Assembly: GCA_963930735.1 (NCBI GenBank)
Contig: OZ005740.1
Location: 346,912,262-346,976,261 of the forward strand
Origin: Dioctria linearis
Lineage: Eukaryota; Arthropoda; Insecta; Diptera; Asilidae
Length of the DNA stretch: 64,000 nucleotides
Reading direction: 5' to 3'
The number at the start of each line of letters is the position of its first letter. The stretch's first letter is position 1. Under the pieces are notes generated by a model. It was given only the letters and a program-made list of their open reading frames with translations. It did not search any database and was not told the DNA's origin. A program made the translations under genes and the position numbers. Of this stretch, positions 1-11,172 are shown one piece after another.

Positions 1-329
1 TATAGTTTTTCAATCGATTTCATTCCCCCGCAATTTCGTCGTTATATAACATTTCAATTTATATTCTTTCATTTTTTCCAGCTCTGTTGTAAACCATGCA
101 TTGTCCGCACCTATTACTTATCGTCTATCATATCACCTACTTTCTTTAATTTGTTTGATAAGCTATTTGCTTTCTCTTCTAAATCACATAATTCACTTAT
201 TTTACTAATATTATTTTCATAAAGTGAAGTATGAAGTGCCTATAAAAAACTATTTTTATTATATTTTAATATCTCTTTCCTATTGTTATTTTTTTTACAT
301 TACTAAAGACAGGCATTATAATTTCTAGT

Positions 330-900
330 TTCATGATCAGAAATTTTTAGACCATTATAGTCCGCGCCGTAATATTAATGTTATTACTCAGAACATAGTC
401 AATAAGTGTTCGGGAAATATTTGTTTAATTTAAATGCATTATCCTGTATTACCTGTTTTATTTCATCTCTGTAAACAGTCACATTTTACTCATACCAGTT
501 CACATTTAATTCGCCAACAACCATTTTATGCTCCAGCATTTCATACAACTCTTAAATCCATAGCTTAAATACTTCACAGTAAAAGACAATTACTAGAATA
601 TGGAGATCTATAAATAACTAACACTACCATTTTTGAACTTTCATTTGTTAACTTAACAATTAGACACCAAACATCCTTATTTATGGTAATCTTTTTCACT
701 ATTTCATATTGGCATAATTTTTTTAGTGTGTCTGACTGAACTATCACACCTAATGATATAATACTCATCAATCATCACTTCAATATCACCAATATCTTCC
801 ACAAGATGAGTTTCCGACAATAGCACAATATCAAACTTTTCTTTTCTCATCATTAATTCCAATTCACTCATATGGTTAAGCCTTAATATTCAGGTACACC
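330..900 (-). pseudogene. LINE endonuclease domain, broken
   Basis: Translated pieces carry apurinic-like endonuclease landmarks in order: an SETH box near 830, a VLVIYRSP box near 610 (inside the open segment 574-771), a degraded VVGELNVNW (GDFN-like) motif near 520, and a KISDHET box (SDH motif) near 340. In a working LINE this domain nicks target DNA to prime reverse transcription. The pieces lie in different frames with stops between, so the protein cannot be made. Confidence 0.65.
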
Positions 901-1731
901 ATTTTTATATAATTTAATTGCAAATATTGCACTTTTTGCTTTTCTACATTTAACCTACGTATGCACACCGGACACTATCTACTTCTGTCATCATGAGAAG
1001 AATCTATAATCATGTTAAGCTTACTATTAGCCTTTTCACAGTTTCCGCACTTCAGCTCCAAGCTCTCACAAATGCACCTCTCAGGATCTACAATAAACTT
1101 CGGGCACAACCTATCTCCTTTACACTCATTAACTTGATGGTTAAAACCTCAACACTTATAACATTGTTATCATTTAAGCACTCATAAGCGGAGCATCTAT
1201 CCCAACCAACACTGACTTTGCCTTCTTTCACTTTTTATGGAAATTCTCAGCATCCACTTCCGAAATAACATTATACCGCTTCTTACGCTTACGATCTTCA
1301 TAAATTTTAATAAATTTAACATCTCTATCTATATTTGTTTTCTTCTTTAGTGTTTCTACAATTTCTTTTCTTTCTAATTTTTCCCTTAAACCACATAATA
1401 AAATTTTAGAATTACTCAAGTCTTAACTGTATATTTATCACCTAATTTTTCTTTAACTTCTTTGTCCACAATTTCCACCGATGTTTAAAGACAATTCTTT
1501 ATGGTTAATTGCTTCTTTAATAGCCATTTTTGTTGTTTAAAGGCATAGCTTGAAGTTGGCTCTTTGTTTTCACTAACGTTCTCCAACACTGGCACAATAT
1601 TAACTTTCCTCGTTAATCTTTTGTGTATGTTTGGATAAGTTCTTAGTTTCTTCCTCCTGCTTTTTCATAATTTGTTTATTTTCCATAATTATATTTGATA
1701 TGCACTCAATTTTATTTTAAACTGTAGCCAC

Positions 1732-2004
1732 TTAATTGCTGCAATCATCACACAAATATTTTATGTTTTTATTTCCACTAATCAACTTCACATCACAGTC
1801 CGTTAATCGAATGCATTTCGAGTTCATATGAAAGTAATGTCCACAAAAGCCATTGTAGATGAATTTAGCTCCATTTCTGCTAAACCCCATATCACAAGTT
1901 TTACAATTTAAATCTATTTTAGTTGCTCCCACATTTATGTTAACATAAATGCCTAATGACTCACAACAGTGATGACCACCTGTTCTTAACACCAATACTA
2001 TCAC
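1732..2004 (-). pseudogene. LINE ORF1 N-terminus with PHD-like zinc finger
   Basis: This is an open segment of 90 residues. Residues 34-88 carry the ligand spacing of a PHD-type finger: CKTC, then a cysteine and histidines in GFCGHYFHMNSKC, and a closing CDDC pair. PHD fingers occur at the N-terminus of ORF1 in several LINE lineages, where they are thought to help bind RNA or chromatin. The ORF starts at an ATG near 2004 and stops at 1732, after which the downstream coiled-coil part is in another frame. A host PHD protein exon is an alternative, but the endonuclease downstream on the same strand favours a LINE. Confidence 0.6.
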
Positions 2005-2129
2005 TTAAATAATTTATGTGACCACTTTTTAGCACAAATTAAATATTCCTAATGTTATATAATATGTACTTTAATTCGAAATAATTATTTATTATCTCTC
2101 TAGCTCTAGCTAACACAACTGAAGGTACA

Positions 2130-2420
2130 CACAAAAAGATGCAGAGGAAATCGAATCCGTCCAACACGTACTTTGCGAGTGCCCCGCTCTGATAAGAGAG
2201 GTAGGCTGTTAGGTAACTACTCCTTTTTTTTAAGTCGAGGGAGCAGCAAGATAAAGAGTTCAGATGTTTCCTTAGATTCCTAAGAGAAGCAGGGTGGGTC
2301 TATGGCGGCTTCAAAGGTTATCCAATGAGGTCAAGGGGCACAATGATCACTTCTTACCTAACTTCACCTAAGTGTCAAGCTTAATACAAGGCTACCAGAA
2401 TAAGAATGTTAAGAAAGATT
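2130..2420 (+). mobile_element. 3'-terminal fragment of an RNase H-bearing LINE
   Basis: The segment reads ESVQHVLCECPAL, the Cys/His tail that follows RNase H in I/R1-like LINEs, and then untranslated sequence. The same tail and 3' sequence recur on the opposite strand at 46150-46450 (shared words such as ctaagagaagcagggtggg), so both are ends of one family. Only about 300 bp remain, consistent with 5' truncation on insertion. Confidence 0.65.
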
Positions 2421-2946
2421 GAAGAGTGTAAAGAAAAGTCTTGGTGCGAGGTTTGCTATTAATTCAAATTAATCTTCAGCATCGTAATGCTTACCGTATT
2501 GTTGTGGTGGCAGAATATCTTATAGCATATTTTGCTTATCGGAATTCCCTGGCTAAAGATATAAAGGCCATATTCGAGGTATGCTCTATCAAAAATTTTC
2601 AGGATCACAAAAAGGTGACAGAATAACCCAACAGTTGCGGAAACGGCAAACATTTTCATATTGCTATAAACTGATAATACGCATAAATTAGAAAGCATTA
2701 TCTGTAATAACTGAGGAATCTCTTATACATCCTATCCATAAGAAAAAATGTTTTGTGGTGATGATGACTGTCCATTACGATAAAGCTGTAATTTAACCAG
2801 AAATCCAATTAAAGTAAACTCCCCCGCACATACATGATATTTGTAAAAGGCTTCAGTCACTCATAAATAAGATTACTGGTTCAAATTGATTCAGAAAGTT
2901 CTGTTAATTCTGCAAAATTATATGTTAAAAAAATAAAACAACTTAC

Positions 2947-3568
2947 CTTTCTTCTTGGTTCAGGCTCCGTGAGATTCTTGCTGTAATGTGATAAACCAAA
3001 TTGTGCTATTTGAGTTGGATAAAAATATCCATGCTTTTCCCATTGAGTAGATACAGGGACACCTTCAGCTGCATTTACACATTTGACGCGCTCTCTTGTC
3101 TAAATAAAATTGCTAATTAAATTTTTCACAAAAAAAAGAAAAGAAAATTACCTCAACATTATAATTCTCAAAGTACATAAATAGTCCTCGCGGATCATAC
3201 TTTGCTTTGGGGTAATTGATTTTTGCATTACTGTGAGACCAATTGAACTTCGTGATGCTATTGTCTGTAGATAAAGTTCCGAAAACTTCAAAGTAAGTTT
3301 TTAAAAATGAAAAAGGGACGTAAACTTCATTGTCCTCCCTTTTGCAATGTACAGTAAACTCTTGATTAATAACACAGTCAATATCTTCGATATTTTCTGA
3401 CCGACTACCATAATTTTTTATATCCCATCGCGGCACTAAGCCACGTGGTAATATAAGATCTGAGCAACGCATGTATACGGAAAGTATTATTATAAAAACT
3501 GCCACACATAAGCATAGCAGTACAGCCTTGAGATTAAGTCGCATTATAATAAAAAATAGAGGCTCTCT
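2947..3568 (-). CDS. GLCE: D-glucuronyl C5-epimerase, first two coding exons (gene continues left of window)
   Basis: Exon 1 (3544 down to 3152, 131 codons, in phase) is followed by a 52-bp intron (3100-3151, donor GTAATT, acceptor TTTAG) and exon 2 (3099 down to 2947, 51 codons, donor GTAAGT). The protein starts with a short cytoplasmic tail and one membrane anchor at residues 7-26, the type II layout of Golgi enzymes. It then has the family's N-terminal lumenal segment, with recognisable stretches such as IDCVINQEFTV, NEVYVPFSFLKTYF and GYFYPTQIAQFGLSHYSKN. C5-epimerase converts glucuronate to iduronate in heparan sulfate. An acceptor-like CAG before 3568 suggests an upstream non-coding exon. 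The catalytic C-terminal exons are not in the window. No stops or frameshifts are seen, so this is likely a live gene. Confidence 0.9.
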
Positions 3569-3739
3569 CTGTAAATAGAAAACAGAAAATAATTATTTAA
3601 AATAAGTAGGTAAATCGCATTCGAAAATATACAGATCATTCTAAGAGAAGATTACTATCGATGTAAGACCAAATTTAGTATCAGTAGCTGGTTTTAAGAA
3701 AAATGAAGCAGGTTTGTAGCTCTCGACAACTTACTGTAT

Positions 3740-4903
3740 GTGACAGCTATGTACTTCAACCATGGATTGAAGAGAGGTTGAGTCCCCCATGGGGGGTCCC
3801 TAGAACGTAGACCACGACAAGGCCCATTGTTCATCCTCCAGACCCATGAGCAGTGTTCATAGGTCCCAATCAGACGCTCTTATAAACCATAAAATTGGCT
3901 CCTAACCAGGAGCCGGACAATGACAAAGAAAGTAGGTCACCGTTTCGGATTCCCCGCATCCTATACATATCGGATTATCAACAAGTTCTAACCTATATAG
4001 GTAACTCCTGAGAGAACAGTGTCCAGTAAGAATAGACACCAGAATTCTCAGGGTAGGCTTGCTAAGTCCTAGCTGCTTTTTTTGTGAAACCTGGGTTAGG
4101 TTTACCCCACAGTTCCTTTGTTGTCTAACCAAAGACAACTGCTGGCAATCGGCCCAAGTCGCAATTGTAGAGACAAGGTGTTCCAGTGCGATCCCAATTG
4201 TGGAGGATAGAGCCTCCAAAGCCGCACCAAGACGCACAAGCTTATCCACTTTTTCGTTTCCGCCAACATCACTGTGACCAGGCACCCAAAGTACGAGTAC
4301 CCTGTTAAACTGAGAGAGGGAATTCAGGGTGGTCTTACACTCCAGTATTAAGTTGGAGCTTGTAATGAGCTTTGACAGGCTTCTGGCTGTCCGAGTAGAT
4401 GGAAAACTCCTTATTCTCAGTGTCTGACCCGAAGAGGCTCCTTCCCACTTCAAGAATTCCCTTGACCTCCGCCTAGAGGACTGTAACATATCGTTCAAGG
4501 TGTATGTCAAGTTCCAAATGAGGCTCCTCACAGAAGATGACTACTCCGGTGTTAACTCCAGATTTGGAGCCTGGAGTCTGAATAAATTATAATTTCTATC
4601 AATGGGTGAAGCACAGAGTGGGATGCCCATTTATACCTAGATGGTATTTTCGTTTTAAATATGCTTATCATCATGGTCGCTCTCCCTGTCGATGTCAGGT
4701 GCGATGGACCGCACAAAATCAAAGATGGACTCGTGTGGAGCCCTGGTTCCAAAATGGATCCAGTTCTGATTCAGATGCCGCATCAGCGCTACGATAGAGG
4801 ACCCCTTATTAATGTATATCTTCATGGGGTGTGCATTGAGGATAACCTCAAGGACCCGAGTGCTGGTAGACTTAAATATGCCGCTTACACTAAGTAGGCA
4901 CAA
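3740..4903 (-). mobile_element. LINE 3' part: RT end and RNase H domain
   Basis: On the minus strand, 4903-4560 reads as the C-terminal part of a LINE polymerase (RVLEVILNAHPMKIYI), in two overlapping frames. The 209-residue open segment 4531-3902 then holds the end of an RNase H fold (WVPGHSDVGGNEKVDKL, with the late histidine and aspartate positions) and a closing zinc tail (CIGCGESETVTYFLCHCPA). This is the I/R1/LOA-type arrangement. The first RNase H catalytic residues fall in frameshifted sequence, so the copy is dead. It lies just upstream of the GLCE exons, in the same orientation. Confidence 0.75.
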
Positions 4904-6400
4904 TCTTTGAATTTTTCCAATATCCTACGATAATTGGCATACTCTATTGATCGGTTTTCGAAAAATTGATGCACAATCCGAAATCCGCAGCCCAGTCTAC
5001 GACTAGTCGACTAGTGTGAATAACAGAAATTAGAAAATTTTCGGGATAGTGCGAAGACAATTTTTATTCACAGAAAAGCTCCGCCATAATACCGACCTTG
5101 TGTTCCAGACGAATCTATGCAAGTCGTTATGCAGAGTAGCTGCAGATAAGGAAAAAAAATCTTAGAAATACTTTTTTGTGTCCGAAATATCCGCACAGGT
5201 TGAAATAGATTGCCTGAGATCTTCAAAGCATATATACACTTAACAGCAAATATTAATACAATCGATCCTATCTGTCGTGGAGCACCTTTGCCTACCCGGT
5301 AGATTGAACGGAAAGCAACATACGAATAAGTATTTTTTTAGGGATTTGCAACCTTAAAATACAAGCGCAGGATACTCATGTGAGTAAGTATATTATACAG
5401 AATATGCTTCGAGGTTTCATGTTCCTCTTCGCACAATGACTCAGTTCGCTGTCGGATTTTAAAAAATTTTGATTTGTATTTAATTTTCGACGAAAAAGCC
5501 AAGTAGAAATCAAAATTACTACGAGATCCTGAAGTGAACTGAATTCTATCGTGCAAGATTCCGTCAATCAATTATTTCTGAAGAGTTAATGTTCTGTTTT
5601 TTTCTCAGTTAATCAAAACAGGTACCTACAACGTTTATCTTTTGCATAAAACGTTACGACAGTCAGGAAGTTGTAAATGCAATGGAAGACAACTGAAAGG
5701 TTTCAGACAAATAATTTTTTATTCGCCTTTATAATTAGAGACAAAGCAAAATATTATCCTACCCACCCATTTGTAGAAAAGATAGCCACAGTATTTTTGA
5801 CAATAATGTTTCCCATAAAAAACAATGATTTCAACTGAATTATTAATAGAAATGTGTCAGTTCACGATCTGATCCCAATCTAAATAGTATTAACTTTAGT
5901 AAAGGACAGAACTCGTTTTCATTTCACATCAATAATCTGAAGTTAATTCCAATTTCAATTGGCATATATTCATCCCGAAAAATATCTTCGTAAATGTACT
6001 GTACTTTAAATTGCATAATACAAACGATGTTATCGTTTTACAAGGCATACAATATTAATATACTTAACGTTAAAAAACTATAAAACAACGAAATTTTGGG
6101 AAAACGAAAATTAAAATCACCACGTCAAACAAGTACGAAATGGTTGGACTGCTATTCCATCCATCTGTGTAATCACAACTAATATTACAATTTGCGACCT
6201 GCTGGACTTATTTAAATCAGGGGCACAACAAGATTATGCAGGTCACCGATATATTAAGGGAGGTGAAATAAATTAGTAAGAAATTTCTATTTATAAAACA
6301 TTAGAACGGGCGGATTTGACTGTTTCTAATATGGAAGAATTGTTGACGTAAATATTTTCAATTAATTATTCTGTAATTTTTCTTAAATATATTTACCTTA
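4904..6400. other. Intergenic; one small LINE tail remnant
   Basis: No host gene is recognised. On the minus strand, 5571-5338 includes CEEEHETSKHILYN, which resembles the Cys/His tail after LINE RNase H, so this is probably another old LINE end. The rest is AT-rich sequence without an interpretable open frame. Confidence 0.4.
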
Positions 6401-6419
6401 AGAGAGCCTCTATGATCCT

Positions 6420-6713
6420 TTGCTAAAATTCTTTTGGCTGATAATATTGGCCTATTTTCAGCCAGTACCGATGAATTCGGTCTTTTATCAACACTCAAAC
6501 TGGCAGACATTTGATGCCAGTATTGAGTTCATCTACCTGACAAAGCAAACATTTTTCAATAAATTTTATAATCCACTTCGTCTTGCAAAAACTGGATTCA
6601 CTTGCATTATAATGAAGTCCAACCACTTTCATTTTTATTTAAAAAAAAATCCCCGCAATTTCAACATAAAAGAATGGAAAAACCCTCATATTCCAAACAA
6701 AGTTTACAGGTGA
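6420..6713 (+). other. Unidentified 97-codon open frame
   Basis: This is an open frame with a start codon and a hydrophobic first 15 residues followed by a basic C-terminal part. I recognise no domain, and the composition matches the surrounding AT-rich DNA. An AG-rich acceptor-like site (ttttcag at about 6458) means an exon cannot be excluded. Most likely it is a chance frame or part of an old repeat. Confidence 0.15.
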
Positions 6714-6839
6714 TTTTGACAACATTAAAACAGTAGTGCCTTATGTGAAATCAGGTGGGAGGATTCTTTAATACTTATTACCTATAATGTACTAGATTAG
6801 ATTAAATATTGTAAATTGTGGAATAAATGATAAGGCATA

Positions 6840-7532
6840 GTATGGAATTCGGTTATTGGTAAAATTTAACGCGGTCTACAAAAATTAGCATTTCGCTGGT
6901 AAAAGGTTGACGTAAATTTTATGTGGAGAAAACGAAGGGACAGCTGTTAAAATCACAATTAATCGGAAATATTTTTGAAATGTTAGTGATTATTATTTAT
7001 AAAGGATATAAATCATCATATCGCCAACGAGATTGTTAAAGTGCGTATCGTCGTCAAGAAAATCCACAGAAATAATTAAATAAACTTGCTTTGTAAACAA
7101 TCAAAGAAATGTCAAAGTTTTACCAGCATTTTAATTCTCCGCACATTAAAATAGTCAGTAAAATGAGTGGAGATTACAAAACGCCATCTATCCAATAATA
7201 GAAAATATGGCACTGTTTTCCAGCGAACTCCGTACAGCACTATTAAAGACCTCAGTAAAATTTTTGCTGGGGATTTTACCAGCAGTAAAATTTGTGTGAA
7301 AATGTCACATTTTACTTGAACTCCGCAGCAAAACACTCGTCGTCCATATGATGATTTATATCATTTATAAATAATAATTACTTAACATTTTTAAAAATAT
7401 TTCCGATTAATTGTGATTTCAACAACTGTCACTTCGTTTTCTCCACATAAAATTTACGTCAACTTTTTACCAGCGTTAAAATGATATTTTTTGGAGACCG
7501 CGTTAAATTTTACCAATACCCGTACTCCATAC
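6840..7532. mobile_element. MITE with ~180-bp terminal inverted repeats, TA target duplication
   Basis: The left arm (6840-7020) is the reverse complement of the right arm (about 7345-7532), including the long shared words attggtaaaatttaacgcgg near the ends and aacgaagggacagc/ctgtcacttcgtt further in. The flanking dinucleotide TA occurs at both ends (6838-6839 and 7533-7534), as for Tc1/mariner-type elements. The ~320-bp centre has no transposase. Long arms and a short middle fit a fold-back or mariner-derived MITE. Confidence 0.8.
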
Positions 7533-7644
7533 TAGGCTTAACCGACATGGGCGTAATAGAATTTATATGTTTAATTCGTACTATTTCTCTAAACAATACA
7601 GTATAGTACAGGCATTGATTATTTATATACAGATGTGCACAGAA

Positions 7645-7866
7645 TCATTGACGTCTTAGAAACGAGATGTCGCTACTTGCCAAAAATGTGATTGAAACTT
7701 TTATTTAATGGTAAAAATACAATTTTTCCAGCATATAATATAAAAATGTTTCAAAACTAAATTAAACTCCTTCCCAGTCATTAATAGAAGTATTTATTAG
7801 AAGTTTTAAAGCTGGAAATAATAAACGAAAGACACGTAGCGACATCTCCTTTCTAAGACGTCAATT
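7645..7866. mobile_element. Small MITE with ~30-bp inverted repeats
   Basis: Both ends share the motif attgacgtcttagaaa followed by gagatgtcgctac, in opposite orientation (7647-7677 and 7832-7865). The ~160-bp centre is AT-rich and non-coding. The target duplication is not clear. Confidence 0.65.
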
Positions 7867-7870
7867 ATTT

Positions 7871-9345
7871 GTAACGAGCTTCCTGGAAAGAAAAGGGAAA
7901 AAGAAAAAAAAAATGTTTTAAAAAAATTTCCCACCAAAATCCTTAACCTGAAGACTGTAAGGAAATTTCAGAAGGGTCGCCCTGTAAAGAAAGAAACGCG
8001 ACTGGTCGGAGTACGGAGAGCCACCTATCTCCCACTAGGGGCAACCTGTTTCGGAAATTTCTTGAGACTTATGGGGTCAAATACCGTAAAACAGCCTTAT
8101 ATACGCCTCAAGCTAATGCCTCAGAACGTGTGAATAGAAGCATATTAGCCGCGATGAGAGCATACATAACCGTTATTGTAGTTGCGCCTTAAATAATGTA
8201 GTCCACAACTCCACTGGATTCACTCCGCACTATCTGAATTTTGGCCGTAATCCGATTACACACGGATCCAATTTCGAGCTTCTACGAAACTTGAACGCAA
8301 TCGAGTGTGGAGAGATTTTCATCAATAGCCCGCTTGTACCCTTCGAGCTGATTCGTGATCAAGTACACAGAAACTTAAAGAAGGCACAGGAACGTCACCA
8401 AAAGAGGTATAACTTGCGTTGTAAGGAGAGAAAACACTCAGTAGGTCAAGAAATATATAGGAGAAATTTCGCACAAAGTGATGCCAGTAAGAGCTATAAC
8501 GCTAAGCTTGCCGGACAGTAGGTTCCTCATGTTATGAAGTCGAAGATAGGAGTGGTAAAATTGTTGGGATCTTCCACGCAAAGGATCTCAAGCCCGGCTA
8601 GCAGGATTCAGGGTGTGGGACAGCCCCGCGTTGTACTCGGTATCAAGGCATAATATTATTTCTGGGAGCCCTAATAAGGCATCCGGCCAGCTTAACTGGT
8701 AGCTACAGGTTACCAAGGAGCCGCTTCGGACTCACCCAGCCGAGCGGTCGGTGAACCTTTGTTGTAAGTTCACTTTTCCACCTTCTCTCGCTTGACAATG
8801 CGTCACACCCACGGTTAAGAACTACCGTAGGAATCCGGATCACGAGCAAATCTAAAAAAAATCTTTAACTTTTGCCGCGTACCACGTAGAGTCACAAGCT
8901 TACCTCTCATAAGCTATTCAGCCTGGAACAGAATCTCGGCCTCGGAAATATCGCTAGCAAGCAATTCCGAGCCTGTCCTGTAACGAGCTTCCTGGAAAAA
9001 AAGAAAAAAAGAAAAAAAAATGTTCTAAAAAAATTTCCCACCAAATTCCTTAACTTGAAGACTGTAAGGAAATTTCGGAAGGGTAGCCCTGTAAAGAAAG
9101 AAACGCGACTGGTCGGAGTACGGAGAGCCTGGAACAGAATCTCGGCCTCGGAAATATCGCTAGCAAGCAATTCCGAGCCTGTCCTGTAACGAGCTTCCTG
9201 AAAAAAAGAAAAAAAGAAAAAAATGTTCTAAAAAAATTTCCCACCAAATTCCTTAACTTGAAGACTGTAAGGAAATTTCGGAAGGGTAGCCCTGTAAAGA
9301 AAGAAACGCGACTGGTCAGAGTACGGAGAGCACCCTATCTTCCAC
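7871..9345 (+). repeat. Repeat block around a gypsy fragment: three related ~160-180-bp units
   Basis: A unit beginning gtaacgagcttcctgg and running through aagactgtaaggaaattt and gtaaagaaagaaacgcgact occurs at 7871-8048, 8980-9126 and 9186-9345. The last two lie in a head-to-tail duplication with a period of 206 bp (8921-9126 and 9127-9334). The units start with TGTAACG-like sequence, as many gypsy LTRs do, and bracket an integrase fragment. I suspect rearranged LTR or leader sequence of one element. Long oligo-A/G runs explain short shadow frames here. Confidence 0.6.
8049..8640 (+). pseudogene. Ty3/gypsy integrase C-terminal fragment
   Basis: Translated pieces match the end of a gypsy-type integrase: GNFLETYG, then YTPQANASERVNRS (containing the third catalytic glutamate of the D,D,E triad), a frame change near 8180, and then an open segment at 8291-8521 with NLKKAQERHQKRYN, typical of the region after the catalytic core. 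The N-terminal zinc finger and the first two aspartates are missing. The sequence joins abruptly to the repeat unit at about 8048, so this is a rearranged fragment. Confidence 0.75.
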
Positions 9346-9744
9346 TAGGGGAAACCTCTGTAGACCATAGGTAGTCGACGAGTAGCAACTAATTAGAAAG
9401 GGAAGAAACAGAAAAGAAGTCGAAAACCGCATGTCGTGAATTGACAATGGTTAACGGTTGTCAAAACCAAGCGAAAAGTGCGGTGCGGTCCTTTTCAAGT
9501 TGCCTATCCAGCAAGGAAAGTCGCAAGTGATCAAGGTTGACCGAAAATCGAGGGTAATTAAATTTCCAAGAGACTGATAGACTGAAAATCTGGAGCGGAA
9601 GGTAATTACAATTAAGCGGAAAGAATTTAATCCATTGCTGAAAAAAAACAAAAGGGAAAAAGAATAAAACATGTATAAATCTAGGAAAAGGAGAAAAGAA
9701 GAAAAAAGGTCTTCTAACGCGGAAGGGACCAAATAAACCCTTAA
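9346..9744. other. Non-coding purine-rich sequence beside gypsy debris
   Basis: There is no recognisable gene. The sequence continues in the same style at 10831-11050, and the piggyBac-type element between splits the two halves. It may be untranslated sequence of the gypsy-like element. Confidence 0.3.
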
Positions 9745-10830
9745 GGGGGTATTCTAGTCTAGAGGCCCGAATTTTAGGTGATTTTTGAAGTGCCGTAAAA
9801 AAAAGGCAATCAATATATTTCTATCAATTTTTTTATGAGTTATTTATTACCATTGCAAGAATACAGAAAAAAATTAAAAAATTAAAAGTTAAAAATTCAA
9901 AAAATTAGCAGCTGATGAAGTGGAGGGCCTTAAGAATTGGCGCGTGATCATGCCCACGATTCCAACCCGCCTAGCAATCCGAAAAAAAATAAAAAAGATT
10001 ATTAGTCTAGAGTAATGTCGCTATGTCCGGAACTAGGGAAAAGTTGAAAAATTTTTTTTTTCACAAAATGGCCGCTGCCTAAAAAAAAGCAATTTTTGTA
10101 CCCCTTTTTTGACTTTTTCGAATTTTTTAAAATAGTGAAAATTGAAATTTTGGGATGCGGCTAGTTCCGGACATAGACAAGTCTATAAAGAAGACTCTCA
10201 AAAAAATTTCAATTAAATCGGTCCAGTAGAACTTGAGAAATCGTGGGCATCGTCTTGAAAAAGGCAGTTTCGAGAAAAACGCGTTTAAGGTGTAACACCA
10301 CTGTACATTTTTTGAACAATCGGTTTTTTTTTATTGGCTTAAAAAATAGTTTAAACCCTCTTCTAGAATAAGAAAAAAAAGGTACCGTGCGAGCAAATTT
10401 GTTTTTCCTTTGAAAATGGAGGTCGCCACCAAGCGCGTCAAACTTGCTCCGAAACATGTCCCGGGAAGATGGGTGTCGAGCCGCCATTTTGTTTTTTTTT
10501 CGCTGTCAAAAATTTATCAATAAAGTTCAATCTACGCCCGATAATACCCTTAAAAGCTTTTTTTCAAACACCTTTAATTTTGCGAGAAAAAAATTCGAGA
10601 AAAAACCTTTTTTTTTAGCCGTTACAGAGGCGTTACCCCTTAAAGTCCATACGTCCACGTGGTTTGGAAGTTAGAACTCAACTGTTAGCAGCTGGATGCA
10701 AGTGAACACTAAATATAAAGATACAAATTTGAAAAATCCTCTTGTAGGCATATTCTTGAATAGTTAAACTTTGAAAATATGAAAACAAAAAAAAATCGAT
10801 TTTTTCGAATTTCTAGACTAGAATACCCCC
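9745..10830. mobile_element. Non-autonomous piggyBac-type element, TTAA target duplication
   Basis: The element is bounded by TTAA on both sides (9741-9744, 10831-10834) and begins and ends with an exact 19-bp inverted repeat, GGGGGTATTCTAGTCTAGA. TTAA specificity is the hallmark of piggyBac. Internally there is a second perfect 16-bp inverted pair, ctatgtccggaactag, at 10021-10036 and 10161-10176. No transposase is present. The two short open frames (10209-10487 minus, 10444-10674 plus) overlap each other in low-complexity sequence and look like chance. Confidence 0.88.
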
Positions 10831-11172
10831 TTAAGATAAATAAGTATCACGCAGAGGTGAAACGGGGAACACGAACGAAGCAAGGGAACCCTGCTAAGTC
10901 ATCTCCGCCGGAATAGTGCGCCAGTAGTCAAAGAAATAATTTCCTTGGAGAGTAAAAAAAAGGGGGAGGAATAAACCGTTGAAGATTAAGGAAGAGGTAA
11001 GAACGTGAATTTAGATAAAGGCAGAATTGTGACACTAACCCAAATTAATTATAGCATAATGTCGGGGGGCGCATGTGCAGTAATTGTCAGGCTCGCCTCC
11101 GACACCAATACGGTGTAGTACAGTCTAAAGACTTGTAAAAGGACACTTTTTTGTTGTATATTGGCCACATAG
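10831..11172. other. No gene recognised
   Basis: This is purine-rich sequence similar in composition to 9346-9744, then a more mixed stretch. I see no motif that I can assign. Confidence 0.3.

Larger units (their letters stand above)
300..2010 (-). mobile_element. Decayed non-LTR retrotransposon (PHD-type ORF1, endonuclease)
   Basis: Read on the minus strand, this stretch gives in order a PHD-like zinc finger, a basic coiled-coil-like stretch, an ORF1-like segment, remnants of a CCHC knuckle near 1140-1200, and then an apurinic-type endonuclease up to about 330. That order is the ORF1-ORF2 layout of CR1/Jockey-group LINEs. Stops and frameshifts occur throughout and no reverse transcriptase follows, so this is a relic truncated at its 3' side. 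It probably lies inside the large intron of the GLCE gene to its right, which is on the same strand. Confidence 0.75.

Noticed and set aside
6399..6414. agagagcctctatg shared with the GLCE leader as a possible alternative exon
   Set aside because: The match is 13 bp and on the opposite strand relative to GLCE; chance is sufficient.
8907..9247. Minus-strand F-rich frames repeated in tandem
   Set aside because: Shadows of the 206-bp repeat; the polyphenylalanine stretches come from A/G runs.
10209..10674. Open frames inside the piggyBac-type element as a transposase
   Set aside because: They overlap on opposite strands in A/T homopolymer-rich DNA and show no DDD or zinc motifs.
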